Below the pieces are notes generated by a model. It was not told the DNA's origin, did no database searches, and saw only the letters and a list, made by a program, of their open reading frames with translations. DNA of 64,000 bases from an uncultured Verrucomicrobiota bacterium (lineage in GTDB: Bacteria > Verrucomicrobiota > Verrucomicrobiia > Limisphaerales > UBA9464). The stretch spans positions 56,755 through 120,754 of the forward strand of contig CAIVQH010000018.1 in assembly GCA_903907995.1 (NCBI GenBank), in the 5' to 3' direction. The translations under genes were made by a program, and so were the position numbers. Below are positions 26,552 through 34,682 of the stretch, one piece after another. The first letter of the stretch is position 1. The number at the start of each line of letters is the position of its first letter.

Positions 26552-27979
26552 CTACCCCGCATTCCCGTGGCGCGGGCGCAGGCCGAGTTGGGTGAGTTTT
26601 TCCCGCAGCGTAAGCCGCGAGATGCCCAGCCAGCGGGCGGCCTGGGCCTGGTTGCCCCGGGCCAGCTCGATGGCCTGGGTGAGGACTTCCTTTTCCGCCT
26701 CTTCCAAGAGGCGGGCGTAGGCGTCGGTGAGTTCTCCCCGCTGCGCGCGGGCCAGGAGATCCGCCGCCAAGGAGTGGAGCGAGCCTGATTGGCCGGCTTC
26801 CTCGCCCTTGGGGTTTTGCAGGGATTGGCGGACCTGTTCGGGCTGGATCGGCAGGCCGCGCGCCTGCAGCAGCAGCCGGCGGATCACGTTTTCCAGCTGG
26901 CGGATGTTGCCGGGCCAGGGATCGGCCTCCAGCAGCCGGATCGCCTCGGTGCTCAGGCCGGGCTCGGGCACCTCGTATTCGGCGGCGTATTTGCGGAGAA
27001 AATGGCGCGCCAGCACGGCCACATCCTCGCGGCGCTGGCGCAACGGCGGCAGGTGGATGGTCACGACGCTGAGCCGGTAGAACAGGTCCGCGCGAAATTT
27101 GCCCTCGGCCATCATCGCCTCCAGATCGCGATGGGTGGCGGCGATGACGCGCACGTCCACGGAGAGGGTCTCGTTGCCGCCGACGCGCTGGATGGTCCGC
27201 TCCTGCAGCACGCGCAGGAGCTTCACCTGGATGCCGGGGCTGAGGTCGCCGATCTCGTCGAGAAACAGCGTGCCCCGGTCGGCCTGCTCGAAGCGGCCGA
27301 TGCGCCGGTGATCCGCTCCGGTGAAGGCGCCGCGTTCGTGGCCGAACAGCTCGCTCTCCAGCAGGTTCTCCGGAATCGCCGCGCAGTTGATCGCGATGAA
27401 CGGCGCGCCGGAGCGTCCGCTGTGCTGGTAGATGGCCCGCGCGATCAGTTCCTTGCCCGTGCCGGTCTCTCCGCGCAGCAGGACCGTCACCGGCTTGGCC
27501 GCGACGCGCCCGATCTCCTTGCAGACCTCCTGCATCGCGTTGCTGACGCCCACCAGCGCGGTGCCGGGGCGTGATGTTTCCGCCAGCGCCACCGGTTCGG
27601 ACATGAGCGTCCCGGCGGCCACCGAGTGGTGCAGCAGTTCCAGCAGGCGCTCCATCTCGAACGGCTTTTGCAGGTATTCGTAAGCGCCCAGCTTCGTAGC
27701 CTCGATGGCCGTCTCGATGGTCCCGTGTGCCGTCATCAGGATCACGGGTAGGCGTGGCTTGGAGATATGGAGCCGGCGGACCAGTTCCAATCCGCCCAGG
27801 CCGGGCAGCCGAAGATCGGTCACGACAACTTCGAATTCCTCGGACTCCGCCCGGCGCAGGCCCTCATCGCCCCGGGCGCTGTGGGTGACCGCGTAGCTTT
27901 CATCCTCGAGCACCTGGCGCAGATTCGCGGCGAGGCTGATGTCATCCTCAATGAGCAGGATACGGGCGGCAGGCGACAT
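26552..27979 (-). CDS. NtrC-family sigma-54-dependent response regulator
   Basis: The ATG at 27979 (MSPAARILLIEDDISLAANL) gives 475 residues; the track extension is upstream DNA. Domains in order: a receiver (1-120) with acidic pair EDD, phospho-acceptor D55 in VVTDLRLPG and QKPFEME; a central AAA+ domain with Walker A GETGTGKELIARAIY, the sigma-54 contact loop GAFTGA and Walker B GTLFLDEIGDL; and a C-terminal Fis-type HTH (ELARGNQAQAARWLGISRLT). It is divergent from the efflux operon, whose promoter looks sigma-54 dependent. The likely partner kinase is at 38150-39547, at the other end of that operon. Confidence 0.96.
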   Translation of the reverse strand: MSPAARILLIEDDISLAANLRQVLEDESYAVTHSARGDEGLRRAESEEFEVVVTDLRLPGLGGLELVRRLHISKPRLPVILMTAHGTIETAIEATKLGAYEYLQKPFEMERLLELLHHSVAAGTLMSEPVALAETSRPGTALVGVSNAMQEVCKEIGRVAAKPVTVLLRGETGTGKELIARAIYQHSGRSGAPFIAINCAAIPENLLESELFGHERGAFTGADHRRIGRFEQADRGTLFLDEIGDLSPGIQVKLLRVLQERTIQRVGGNETLSVDVRVIAATHRDLEAMMAEGKFRADLFYRLSVVTIHLPPLRQRREDVAVLARHFLRKYAAEYEVPEPGLSTEAIRLLEADPWPGNIRQLENVIRRLLLQARGLPIQPEQVRQSLQNPKGEEAGQSGSLHSLAADLLARAQRGELTDAYARLLEEAEKEVLTQAIELARGNQAQAARWLGISRLTLREKLTQLGLRPRHGNAG

Positions 27980-28037
27980 GACGGGAAACGGTAGCTCGGA
28001 TGGCCGGCAATGGCAGCCCGGAATTGTTTTTCGTAAC

Positions 28038-28147
28038 CACCACCCATCGGGTGGTGTGGTGCGATTGCTTACCATCGGCTGGTCAGCCACTTACCACTCC
28101 TGCCGGATGAGCGGTTCGATTTCTGAGCATTTTTCGAAAAACCGCTC
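28038..28147. promoter_or_regulatory. Inverted repeats upstream of efflux operon, activator-site candidates
   Basis: ACCACC-CATCG-GGTGGT lies at about 28038-28054, roughly 140 bases before the predicted efflux start site, a usual distance for sigma-54 enhancers. GGCTG-GT-CAGCC follows near 28077-28088. GAGCGGTTCGA (28109-28119) faces TCGAAAAACCGCTC (28134-28147). Any of these could bind the divergently encoded NtrC-type regulator. Which one does cannot be decided from one sequence. Confidence 0.35.
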
Positions 28148-28158
28148 CCAATGGCCGC

Positions 28159-28174
28159 TGGCATACCGGTAGCT
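28159..28174 (+). promoter_or_regulatory. Sigma-54 promoter candidate for the efflux operon
   Basis: TGGCATACCGGTAGCT matches the -24/-12 consensus TGGCAC-N5-TTGCA at the GG and GC with correct spacing. It differs at one -12 position (TAGCT). Transcription would start near 28185. The box is nearly identical to the one before flgB (TGGCATACCGGGTGCT). An NtrC-type activator gene starts 180 bases upstream on the other strand. Confidence 0.6.
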
Positions 28175-28215
28175 CCTAGGGGGCCATGGTTTGTCATCTC
28201 AATCGCGCCGTCCGA

Positions 28216-28542
28216 ATGGGCAGTGGATTGTTCGGCCTCCTGTTGCTTGCCCTGGGCGCCTCGCCGGCGCAGGCGGCCCCGCGTCCTGTTCCGGAGTGGT
28301 TCGCCGGTCAATTTGTGTACGCAAAGGTCGGGGGCAGCGAACTGGTCCTGCGCGATCCAGCCGCTTCAGTGGAGCTGCATTTCAGATGGGACAAACACAC
28401 TGCGGTGTTCTTTCACCCGGGCCAGAAGAAGCCGGCCCGGTTTGATGCCAGGGCCGCCGAACAGCTGAAGGTGGGCGCACCATTGCGGGTGCTCTATGTG
28501 AAGCACGGCAACTCTCTGCTGGCCCGCCGCGTGGTAGAATGA
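28216..28542 (+). CDS. Small secreted protein heading the efflux operon
   Basis: The track start (28186) would be leaderless if the sigma-54 box is used. The ATG at 28216 starts a clean signal peptide (MGSGLFGLLLLALGASPAQA) and gives 108 residues. The mature part has alternating strands (GQFVYAKVGGSELVLRDPAA, SVELHFRWDKHTAVFFHPGQ) and ends LKVGAPLRVLYVKHGNSLLA, which resembles the last strands of small OB-fold proteins. Its position ahead of CusCBA-type genes recalls the periplasmic metal chaperone CusF. However, the CusF Met pair is absent, and only His/Trp/His in HFRWDKH could bind metal. It overlaps the next gene by ATGA, so translation is coupled. Confidence 0.75.
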   Translation: MGSGLFGLLLLALGASPAQAAPRPVPEWFAGQFVYAKVGGSELVLRDPAASVELHFRWDKHTAVFFHPGQKKPARFDARAAEQLKVGAPLRVLYVKHGNSLLARRVVE

Positions 28543-29891
28543 GAACGTCCCCGATGACCTTCTATCAATTTGAGCGTCGGCTGGTCCAGCTGGCCCGGGT
28601 AATTCTGGGCCTGGGTTCGGTCATTGTGCGTCTGGCGTATGCCGAGGACGCATCCACCAATGCACCGGGCCCAAGTTTGCAACTGGCCGACGCCAAACGG
28701 CTCGCGTTCGAGCGGAACTGGGACCTGCTGGCGGCCAAGGCCGACGTGGACATCGCCACGGCGCAGGGGCTGGTCTCCAAGGAATTTCCGAACCCGGTGG
28801 TCGGGCTGACGGTGATGAAGATTCCCACGGACGGCCAGCCGTCGTCCACGGTGCTCGGCAACAGTTTCTTCCACCGCAGTTACGACACGATCGCGTCGTT
28901 CAACCAGCTGATCGAGATCGGTGGCAAGCGTACCGCCCGCAAGACCTCGGCGAAGGCGGGCGTGGAAGGGGCCACCGCCCGTTTCGCGGATGCCCGGCGT
29001 CTGCTCGATCTGGCCGTCACGAGGGCCTATGTCGCGTCGCTCCTCGCCGACGAGCAGGCGCACGTGCTGCACGCCTCGGCGGAATCCCTGAGGCGCGAGG
29101 CCGGGATTGCCGAGACGCGGTACAAGGCGGGTGACATTTCCCGGGCGGACCGGGATCAGATTGTGATTTCTGCCGATCGTCTCGAGCTGGATGCCAGCCG
29201 GGCGGAGTCGGATGCGCATGCGGCGCGCATCCAGCTGGAGGTCCTGCTGGGAACTCCGGAGGCAAAAGGTGATTTGGCGCTGGGCGGTTCTCTCACGGAG
29301 TTGACGAGGGAAACGATGGCAAGGGTTAGGAGGCCGTCCAGCGCCTCCGTTGATATTGCCGAACGCCCGGATGTCCGGGCGGCGGCCGCGGCCGTGAAGA
29401 AGGCGGATGCCGACCTGCGCCTGCAGAAGGCGCAGCGCGTGCCCGATCCGACCTTCCTGGTGCAGTACGAGCGGGAACCGCCCGACAAGAACGACACCGT
29501 GGGCTTCGGCGTCTCCTTCCCGCTCCCGCTGTGGAACTGGAACCGGGGCAACATTGCCGCCGCCGCCGCCACGCGGGTGCAGGCGGAAGGTCACGTGCGC
29601 CAGGCCAAAGCCACTGCCTACGCCGAGATCGCGACCGCCCAGCGCGAGCTGGATACGGCGACCGAGCGGAGCCGGCGCTACTCGACCCAGATCGTGCCGA
29701 ATTCGGCCGCCATCACCGAGACCGTGCGCTTTGCCTACCAGAAGGGCGGGGCCTCGCTCCTCGACCTGCTCACCGCCGAGCGCAACGACAACGATGTGCG
29801 GCTTGCCGCCGCGACTGCCGAGGCGGACGCCGCAAATGCCGCCGCAGCCTTGCAGGCGGCCTTGGGCGACAACCCGGCGGCCAAACCCTGA
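28539..29891 (+). CDS. TolC-family outer-membrane efflux channel, CusC/CzcC-like
   Basis: The 450-residue product has a signal peptide in the first 30 residues. It shows the two internally repeated helical-hairpin modules of TolC proteins: LAFERNWDLLAAKADVDIAT with VSKEFPNPVVG, and ARRLLDLAVTRAYVASLLAD with AGIAETRYKAGDISRADRDQ. The second half repeats this (VKKADADLRLQKAQRVPDPT; FAYQKGGASLLDLLTAERND). The PNPVVG and VGFGVSFPLPLWNWNRGNIA stretches are typical of CzcC/CusC channels. It overlaps the small secreted gene by 4 bases and precedes the adaptor by 10. It would form the exit duct for the RND pumps. Confidence 0.95.
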   Translation: MRTSPMTFYQFERRLVQLARVILGLGSVIVRLAYAEDASTNAPGPSLQLADAKRLAFERNWDLLAAKADVDIATAQGLVSKEFPNPVVGLTVMKIPTDGQPSSTVLGNSFFHRSYDTIASFNQLIEIGGKRTARKTSAKAGVEGATARFADARRLLDLAVTRAYVASLLADEQAHVLHASAESLRREAGIAETRYKAGDISRADRDQIVISADRLELDASRAESDAHAARIQLEVLLGTPEAKGDLALGGSLTELTRETMARVRRPSSASVDIAERPDVRAAAAAVKKADADLRLQKAQRVPDPTFLVQYEREPPDKNDTVGFGVSFPLPLWNWNRGNIAAAAATRVQAEGHVRQAKATAYAEIATAQRELDTATERSRRYSTQIVPNSAAITETVRFAYQKGGASLLDLLTAERNDNDVRLAAATAEADAANAAAALQAALGDNPAAKP

Positions 29892-29901
29892 TCATTTTTC
29901 C

Positions 29902-31053
29902 ATGAAGACGCTCCTCTCCCTGACCCTGCTGGCCGCACTCGCGGCGGCCGGCTGCAAACCGCAAAAAGCCGCCGAAGAGCCCGAAGCCACAGCCAAGGTC
30001 TCCGGTGACAAAGTGACCCTGCCGCCCCACAGCCCGCAACTGAACACACTCGGGGTCGAGCCGGCGGAGGTGGGCCACAGCCCGACGCTTCATCTGAACG
30101 GCCGTCTCGTCTGGGACGACACGGTGACCGTACGCGTTTTCACCGCGTTTGCCGGCCGGGTGACGAAGATCCTGGTGGAACCGGGTCAGACCGTGAAGAA
30201 GGGTGATCCGCTGGCCATCGTGGCGTCGTCCGACTATGGCCAGGCCAAGGCCGATGCCCGCAAGGCCGACGCTGATTTTGCTCTCGCCGAGCGCACGCAG
30301 AACCGGGTGCGGGAGCTGGCCGAACACGGGGCGGCGGCGCAAAAGGACGTCGAGGCGGCGCAGGCCGACTACGCGCGCACGCAGTCGGAGATGCAGCGGG
30401 CGCGGGCCCGGCTGGAATTTTACGGCGGCAGCGCCGACAGCGCCGACCAGACCTACGAACTGAAGAGCCCGCTGGACGGCGTGGTCGTCGAGAAGAACCT
30501 GAATCCGGGACAGGAGATCCGCCCCGACCAGATGCTGGCCGGCACCGACCGCCAGGCCGCTCCGCTTTTCACCATCACCGACCCGGCCCGGCTCTGGATT
30601 CAGCTTGATGCCAGCGAAGTGGAACTGCCGCTGCTCCGGGCCGGTCAGCCGTTTGAACTGCACACCCGGTCACTGCCGGGGCAGAAGTTCACCGGGCAGA
30701 TCGAGGCCGTTTCCGAGTTTCTGGATCCCGCCACCCGGACGATCCGGGTTCGCGGCAGCGTGGACAATTCCCAGCGGCGCCTGAAGGCCGAGATGTTCAT
30801 GACCGCGGAAGTTGGCTCCGGTCTTCCCACTTCAGGCACGGACGTGCCGTCCAAGGCCGTCTTCCTCGTGGGCGAAAAGCATTTCCTGTTCGTGGAGGAG
30901 AACCGCGGTGAGTTTGTCCGCCGCGAGATCAAGGCGGGGCCGGAGCATGACGGCAAGGTGCTCGTGCTGGATGGCCTCCGGCCGGGTCAGAATGTGGTGA
31001 CTGAAGGCTCCCTGCTTCTCCAGCAGATGCTGCAGACACCTCAGGGAGGCTGA
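29902..31053 (+). CDS. RND periplasmic adaptor lipoprotein, CusB/CzcB-like
   Basis: The ATG at 29902 follows the channel gene's stop by 10 bases; the longer track ORF is a shadow of that gene. The 383-residue product has a lipoprotein signal (LTLLAALAAAGCKP, Cys19 acylated). A lipoyl half-motif (GRVTKILVEPGQTVKKGDPL) comes next, then a helical hairpin (ADARKADADFALAERTQNRV; GAAAQKDVEAAQADYARTQS), the second lipoyl half (LKSPLDGVVVEKNLNPGQEI), a beta-barrel and a membrane-proximal domain (VFLVGEKHFLFVEENRGEFV). There is no Met- or His-rich N-terminal metal-binding tail, unlike CusB or CzcB. It links the channel to one or both pumps. Confidence 0.95.
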   Translation: MKTLLSLTLLAALAAAGCKPQKAAEEPEATAKVSGDKVTLPPHSPQLNTLGVEPAEVGHSPTLHLNGRLVWDDTVTVRVFTAFAGRVTKILVEPGQTVKKGDPLAIVASSDYGQAKADARKADADFALAERTQNRVRELAEHGAAAQKDVEAAQADYARTQSEMQRARARLEFYGGSADSADQTYELKSPLDGVVVEKNLNPGQEIRPDQMLAGTDRQAAPLFTITDPARLWIQLDASEVELPLLRAGQPFELHTRSLPGQKFTGQIEAVSEFLDPATRTIRVRGSVDNSQRRLKAEMFMTAEVGSGLPTSGTDVPSKAVFLVGEKHFLFVEENRGEFVRREIKAGPEHDGKVLVLDGLRPGQNVVTEGSLLLQQMLQTPQGG

Positions 31054-31243
31054 ACCAGAACCCCATGACGCAGTCGGCAGCACCCGCTTTCGGGAGCTGA
31101 AGACTGGAACGGCGTAGGCCTCCATGCCTCAGGCACTGACCGTTCCTGCACCACACCTCACACGGGTTGTGACTTTGCCTGCGCCAATTTGTCCCGAGGT
31201 CCCCAGTAAAGCCCCTCTGAATCGAGCCAACCAGTTTTGACGC

Positions 31244-34200
31244 ATGATCGGATCGCTGACCAAGTATTCGTTGCGGCATCGCGCCATCGTGATGGTGCTC
31301 CTGCTGATTTTTGTATTCGCCGGACTGAACGCCTTCCAGCGGCTGCCCGTCGAGGCCTATCCCGACGTGACCAACGTGCAGGTGCAGATCATCACGCTCT
31401 TTCCGGGTCACGCGGCCGAGGAGGTGGAGAAGCTGGTCACCGTGCCGGTCGAGAACGAGATGAACGGCATACCCAAGCGGGTTTCGATGCGTTCGGTTTC
31501 CCTCTTCGGGCTTTCGGTCGTGACCATCGTCTTTCAGGACGACGCGCAGAGCGACTTCGTGCGCAACCAGGCCTTCCAGCATCTCTCTGCGGTCAGCCTG
31601 CCGCCGGGGGCGCAGGCCAGCCTTTCCCCGGATGCGACCCCCGTGGGTGAAATCTACCGCTACACCCTGCGCGGCCCGAAGGGGATGGCCCCGGTGGAGC
31701 TGAAGTCGCTGGAGGACTGGGTGGTGGAACGCCGTCTGCGCACGGTGCCGGGCGTCGTGGATATTGTCGGTTTCGGCGGCCCCACGAAGCAGTACCAAGT
31801 GCAGGTGGATCCGGTGAAGCTGCGGTCCTACAACCTCAGCCTCGCCCAGGTCTTCACCGCCCTGGCCAACGGCAACAAAAATGCCGGCGGTTCCTACATC
31901 GAGCACGGCTCCGAGATGTATGTGGTGCGCGGCCTGGGCTTCGTGCATGACGTCGAGGACATCGCCGCCATCGCCGTGGACACCCGTAACGGCACGCCGA
32001 TCCGCATCGGCGATGTCGGCGAGGTCGTCATCGGGAACGCCACCCGCCTGGGCCGGGTCGGCATGAATGTTCCGGGCGAGTTTGACCACGATGATGTGGT
32101 GCAAGGGATCGTGCTGCTGCGGAAGGGTGAGAATGCGCTCGCCGTGCTCCAGAACGTCATCGCGAAAGTGGAGGAGATCAACGCCCACGACCTGCCGCCG
32201 GGAGTGAAGGTGGTCCCCCATTACAACCGCACCGAGCTGATCGACCGGACCCTCCACACCGTCCGCCACAACATGGTCGAGGGCATCACCCTGGTGCTGG
32301 TCGTCCTCATCCTCTTTCTCGGCCTCGGCAACTGGCGTTCCGCGCTCGTCGTCGCCGCCGTGGTGCCGCTGTCGCTGCTCGGCGCCTTCCTGCTGCTCGA
32401 TCTGCGCGGCATTCCGGCGAACCTCATCTCGATGGGGGCGATCGACTTCGGCATCATCGTGGACTCGGCGGTGGTGATCATCGAGAACCTGCTGCATCTG
32501 CTGGAGAAGCGGAAGGACCGGACGAGACCGATCACCTCATACATCGTCGAGGCCGTCACGCAGATGGGCCGGCCGATTCTCTTCTCCAAGGCCATCCTGC
32601 TCACCGCGTTCATCCCGCTCTACACCCTGCAACGGGTGGAGGGGAAGATTTTCCGCCCGATGGCGCTCACGCTCACGTTCGCGCTCATCATGGGCACGCT
32701 GCTGGCGCTCACCATGGTGCCGGTGCTGGCCAGTTTTGCCGTGAAGAACCGGATCGCGGAGGAGGAATCCTGGCTCGTACGCTGGTTGCTCAGGATCTAC
32801 CGCCCTCTGCTGGCCTTGGCGCTGCGCTGGCGCCTGGCCGTGCTGGCCGTCGCCGTGGCCAGCCTGGCGGGCGCGGGCGTGCTGCTCGCCTTCATCGGCT
32901 CGGAATTCCTGCCCAAGCTCGACGAGGGCTCGCTCTGGGTGCGGGTCCATTATCCGCAGTCCATCTCGCCGGCCGAGGCGGCCCGGCTCACCACCCAGGT
33001 GCGCGTCATCCTTTCCTCTTTCACGGAGGTCAGGACGATCGTGAACCAGATCGGGCGCCCGGACGATGGCACCGATGTCAACGGCTTCGACACCGCAGAG
33101 CTTTTCGTGGATCTCAAGCCGCGCGACACTTGGCGGGTTCAGCGCAGCCGGGAGGCGCTGGTGGACGCCATGAACGAGCAGCTCGCCATCATTCCCGGCC
33201 TTGACGTGCAGTTCAGCCAGGTCATCGAGGACAACGTCAACGAGGCCGTCTCGGGCATCAAGGGCGAGCTGGGCATCAAGATCTTCGGGGAAAATCCTGA
33301 CACGCTCCAGCTGCTGGCCAACCAGATCGTGGAGGTGCTCAAGAAGGTGCAGGGCACGGCCGATGTCGGCAGCGAACAGCTGCTGGGCCAGCCCCAGGTT
33401 CAGATTGCGATCGAACGCGCCGCCATCGCGCGGTATGGCCTGAGCATTTCGGACGTGCAGTCAGTCATCGAGACCGCGCTGGGCGGCTCGGTCGCCTCGC
33501 AGGTGCTCGAGGGGGAGCGCACGTTTGATCTCGCTGTCAAACTGGCACCGCAGTTTGTCACGGACCTCGACGCGATCCGCCACATCCCGGTTTTCGGCGG
33601 CAACGGCGAGCGGCTGACGCTCGGGGCGGTGGCGACCGTCGAGGTGAAGCCGGGCTTTGCCCGCATCTACCGTGAGGAAAACGCGCGCCGCATCGCGGTG
33701 AAACTCTCGGTGCGTGGTCGCGACCTCGGCTCCCTGGTGGCCGAGGCGCGCGGCAAGGTGGACTCCGTCGTCAAGCTTCCGGCCGGCTATCATCTGGAAT
33801 GGACGGGCTCCTTTGAGAACCAGCAGCGGGCCGTGAAGCGGCTGGCGCTCATCGTGCCCATCACGCTGGTGGCCATTTTCTTCCTGCTGTTCACCGCCTT
33901 CGATTCGGCGCGGCTCTCCACCCTGATCCTGCTCAATGTGCCCTTCGCCGCCGTCGGCGGGCTGGTGGTGCTGCCGCTGGCAGGACTCAGCCTGTCGGTT
34001 TCCGCCCTGGTCGGCTTCATCGCGCTTTTCGGTGTGTCGGTCCAGAACGGGGTGCTGCTCGTGGAACGCATCCGTGAGCTTCGTCGCGAGGGCTCGGCGC
34101 TGGCCGATGCCATCCGCGAGGGAGCGATGTCCCGCGTGCGGCCGGTGGTGATGACTGCCACCATGGCGGCAATCGGCCTGCTGCCGGCGGGGCTTTCCCA

Positions 34201-34375
34201 TGCCGTTGGCGCGGAGACGTCCCGGCCCTTCGCCGTGGTCATCATCGGAGGGCTGGTCACAGCCACGCTGCTTACCCTCTTCATCCTGCCCATCCTGTAT
34301 CCCTGGTTTGAGGAGCGGGACGACCGGCTGACTGCTGATCGTGTTGGTGCCGCGCTGCACCGCCCCGCCGTTTGA
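31244..34375 (+). CDS. RND efflux pump, heavy-metal (CusA/CzcA) subfamily, first copy
   Basis: The 1043-residue inner-membrane pump has twelve TM segments and two large periplasmic loops. It starts MIGSLTKYSLRHRAIVMVLL. TM4 carries the heavy-metal RND proton-relay signature GAIDFGIIVDSAVVIIEN (about 398-415). Other family landmarks are PVEAYPDVTNVQVQIITLFP near the N-terminus, GSEFLPKLDEGSLWVRVHYP before the second loop, and PFAVVIIGGLVTATLLTLFI near the end. By eye, none of the three CusA copper-binding methionines is conserved. It therefore fits CzcA-like divalent-metal pumps, or another substrate, better than Cu/Ag. It is 190 bases behind the adaptor and followed by an attenuator-like hairpin. 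Confidence 0.95.
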   Translation: MIGSLTKYSLRHRAIVMVLLLIFVFAGLNAFQRLPVEAYPDVTNVQVQIITLFPGHAAEEVEKLVTVPVENEMNGIPKRVSMRSVSLFGLSVVTIVFQDDAQSDFVRNQAFQHLSAVSLPPGAQASLSPDATPVGEIYRYTLRGPKGMAPVELKSLEDWVVERRLRTVPGVVDIVGFGGPTKQYQVQVDPVKLRSYNLSLAQVFTALANGNKNAGGSYIEHGSEMYVVRGLGFVHDVEDIAAIAVDTRNGTPIRIGDVGEVVIGNATRLGRVGMNVPGEFDHDDVVQGIVLLRKGENALAVLQNVIAKVEEINAHDLPPGVKVVPHYNRTELIDRTLHTVRHNMVEGITLVLVVLILFLGLGNWRSALVVAAVVPLSLLGAFLLLDLRGIPANLISMGAIDFGIIVDSAVVIIENLLHLLEKRKDRTRPITSYIVEAVTQMGRPILFSKAILLTAFIPLYTLQRVEGKIFRPMALTLTFALIMGTLLALTMVPVLASFAVKNRIAEEESWLVRWLLRIYRPLLALALRWRLAVLAVAVASLAGAGVLLAFIGSEFLPKLDEGSLWVRVHYPQSISPAEAARLTTQVRVILSSFTEVRTIVNQIGRPDDGTDVNGFDTAELFVDLKPRDTWRVQRSREALVDAMNEQLAIIPGLDVQFSQVIEDNVNEAVSGIKGELGIKIFGENPDTLQLLANQIVEVLKKVQGTADVGSEQLLGQPQVQIAIERAAIARYGLSISDVQSVIETALGGSVASQVLEGERTFDLAVKLAPQFVTDLDAIRHIPVFGGNGERLTLGAVATVEVKPGFARIYREENARRIAVKLSVRGRDLGSLVAEARGKVDSVVKLPAGYHLEWTGSFENQQRAVKRLALIVPITLVAIFFLLFTAFDSARLSTLILLNVPFAAVGGLVVLPLAGLSLSVSALVGFIALFGVSVQNGVLLVERIRELRREGSALADAIREGAMSRVRPVVMTATMAAIGLLPAGLSHAVGAETSRPFAVVIIGGLVTATLLTLFILPILYPWFEERDDRLTADRVGAALHRPAV

Positions 34376-34405
34376 GTGGCTACTCCTGACCCAATCCGGC
34401 GTGCG

Positions 34406-34437
34406 CGCTCGCTTCCCATTTAGGGAGCGAGCGTTTC
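34406..34437 (+). terminator. Hairpin with short T-run between the two RND genes
   Basis: CGCTCGC-TTCCC-ATTTA-GGGA-GCGAGCG folds into an 11-bp stem with one bulge and is followed by TTTCTGT. It may attenuate transcription into the second pump. The rest of the 34376-34682 gap shows no gene. GGGGGTGG precedes the second pump's ATG as ribosome-binding site. Confidence 0.45.
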
Positions 34438-34682
34438 TGTCCTGCCCCGGTCGGTGCGGATTTCTGCCCGTGCCGTGCGCTTCTTGCTGCCCCATTGGCG
34501 GGCACCGCGCCGAAGCCATTCAGTGCCGCCGCCGCGCGTTCCCCCCCTATTTGCGAGCATCAATAGCTCAGGAAATCATAAGGTGACCTCTACTGAACAA
34601 TGAAATGAGTTGAACTCCTCTGCCCGGGCCTCAATTTGCGCCAAGTCTACCCCAACACCGACCCAGGGGGTGGCAGAATCAA

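Noticed and set aside
26552-27979. Flagellar master activator (FlrC/FlbD type)
   Set aside because: It has an intact receiver and sits in the efflux locus 30 kb from the flagellar operon. Similar promoter boxes alone do not justify naming it a flagellar regulator.
29407-29901. 165-codon extension of the adaptor ORF
   Set aside because: It overlaps the TolC-like gene in another frame and hides the lipoprotein signal that begins at 29902.
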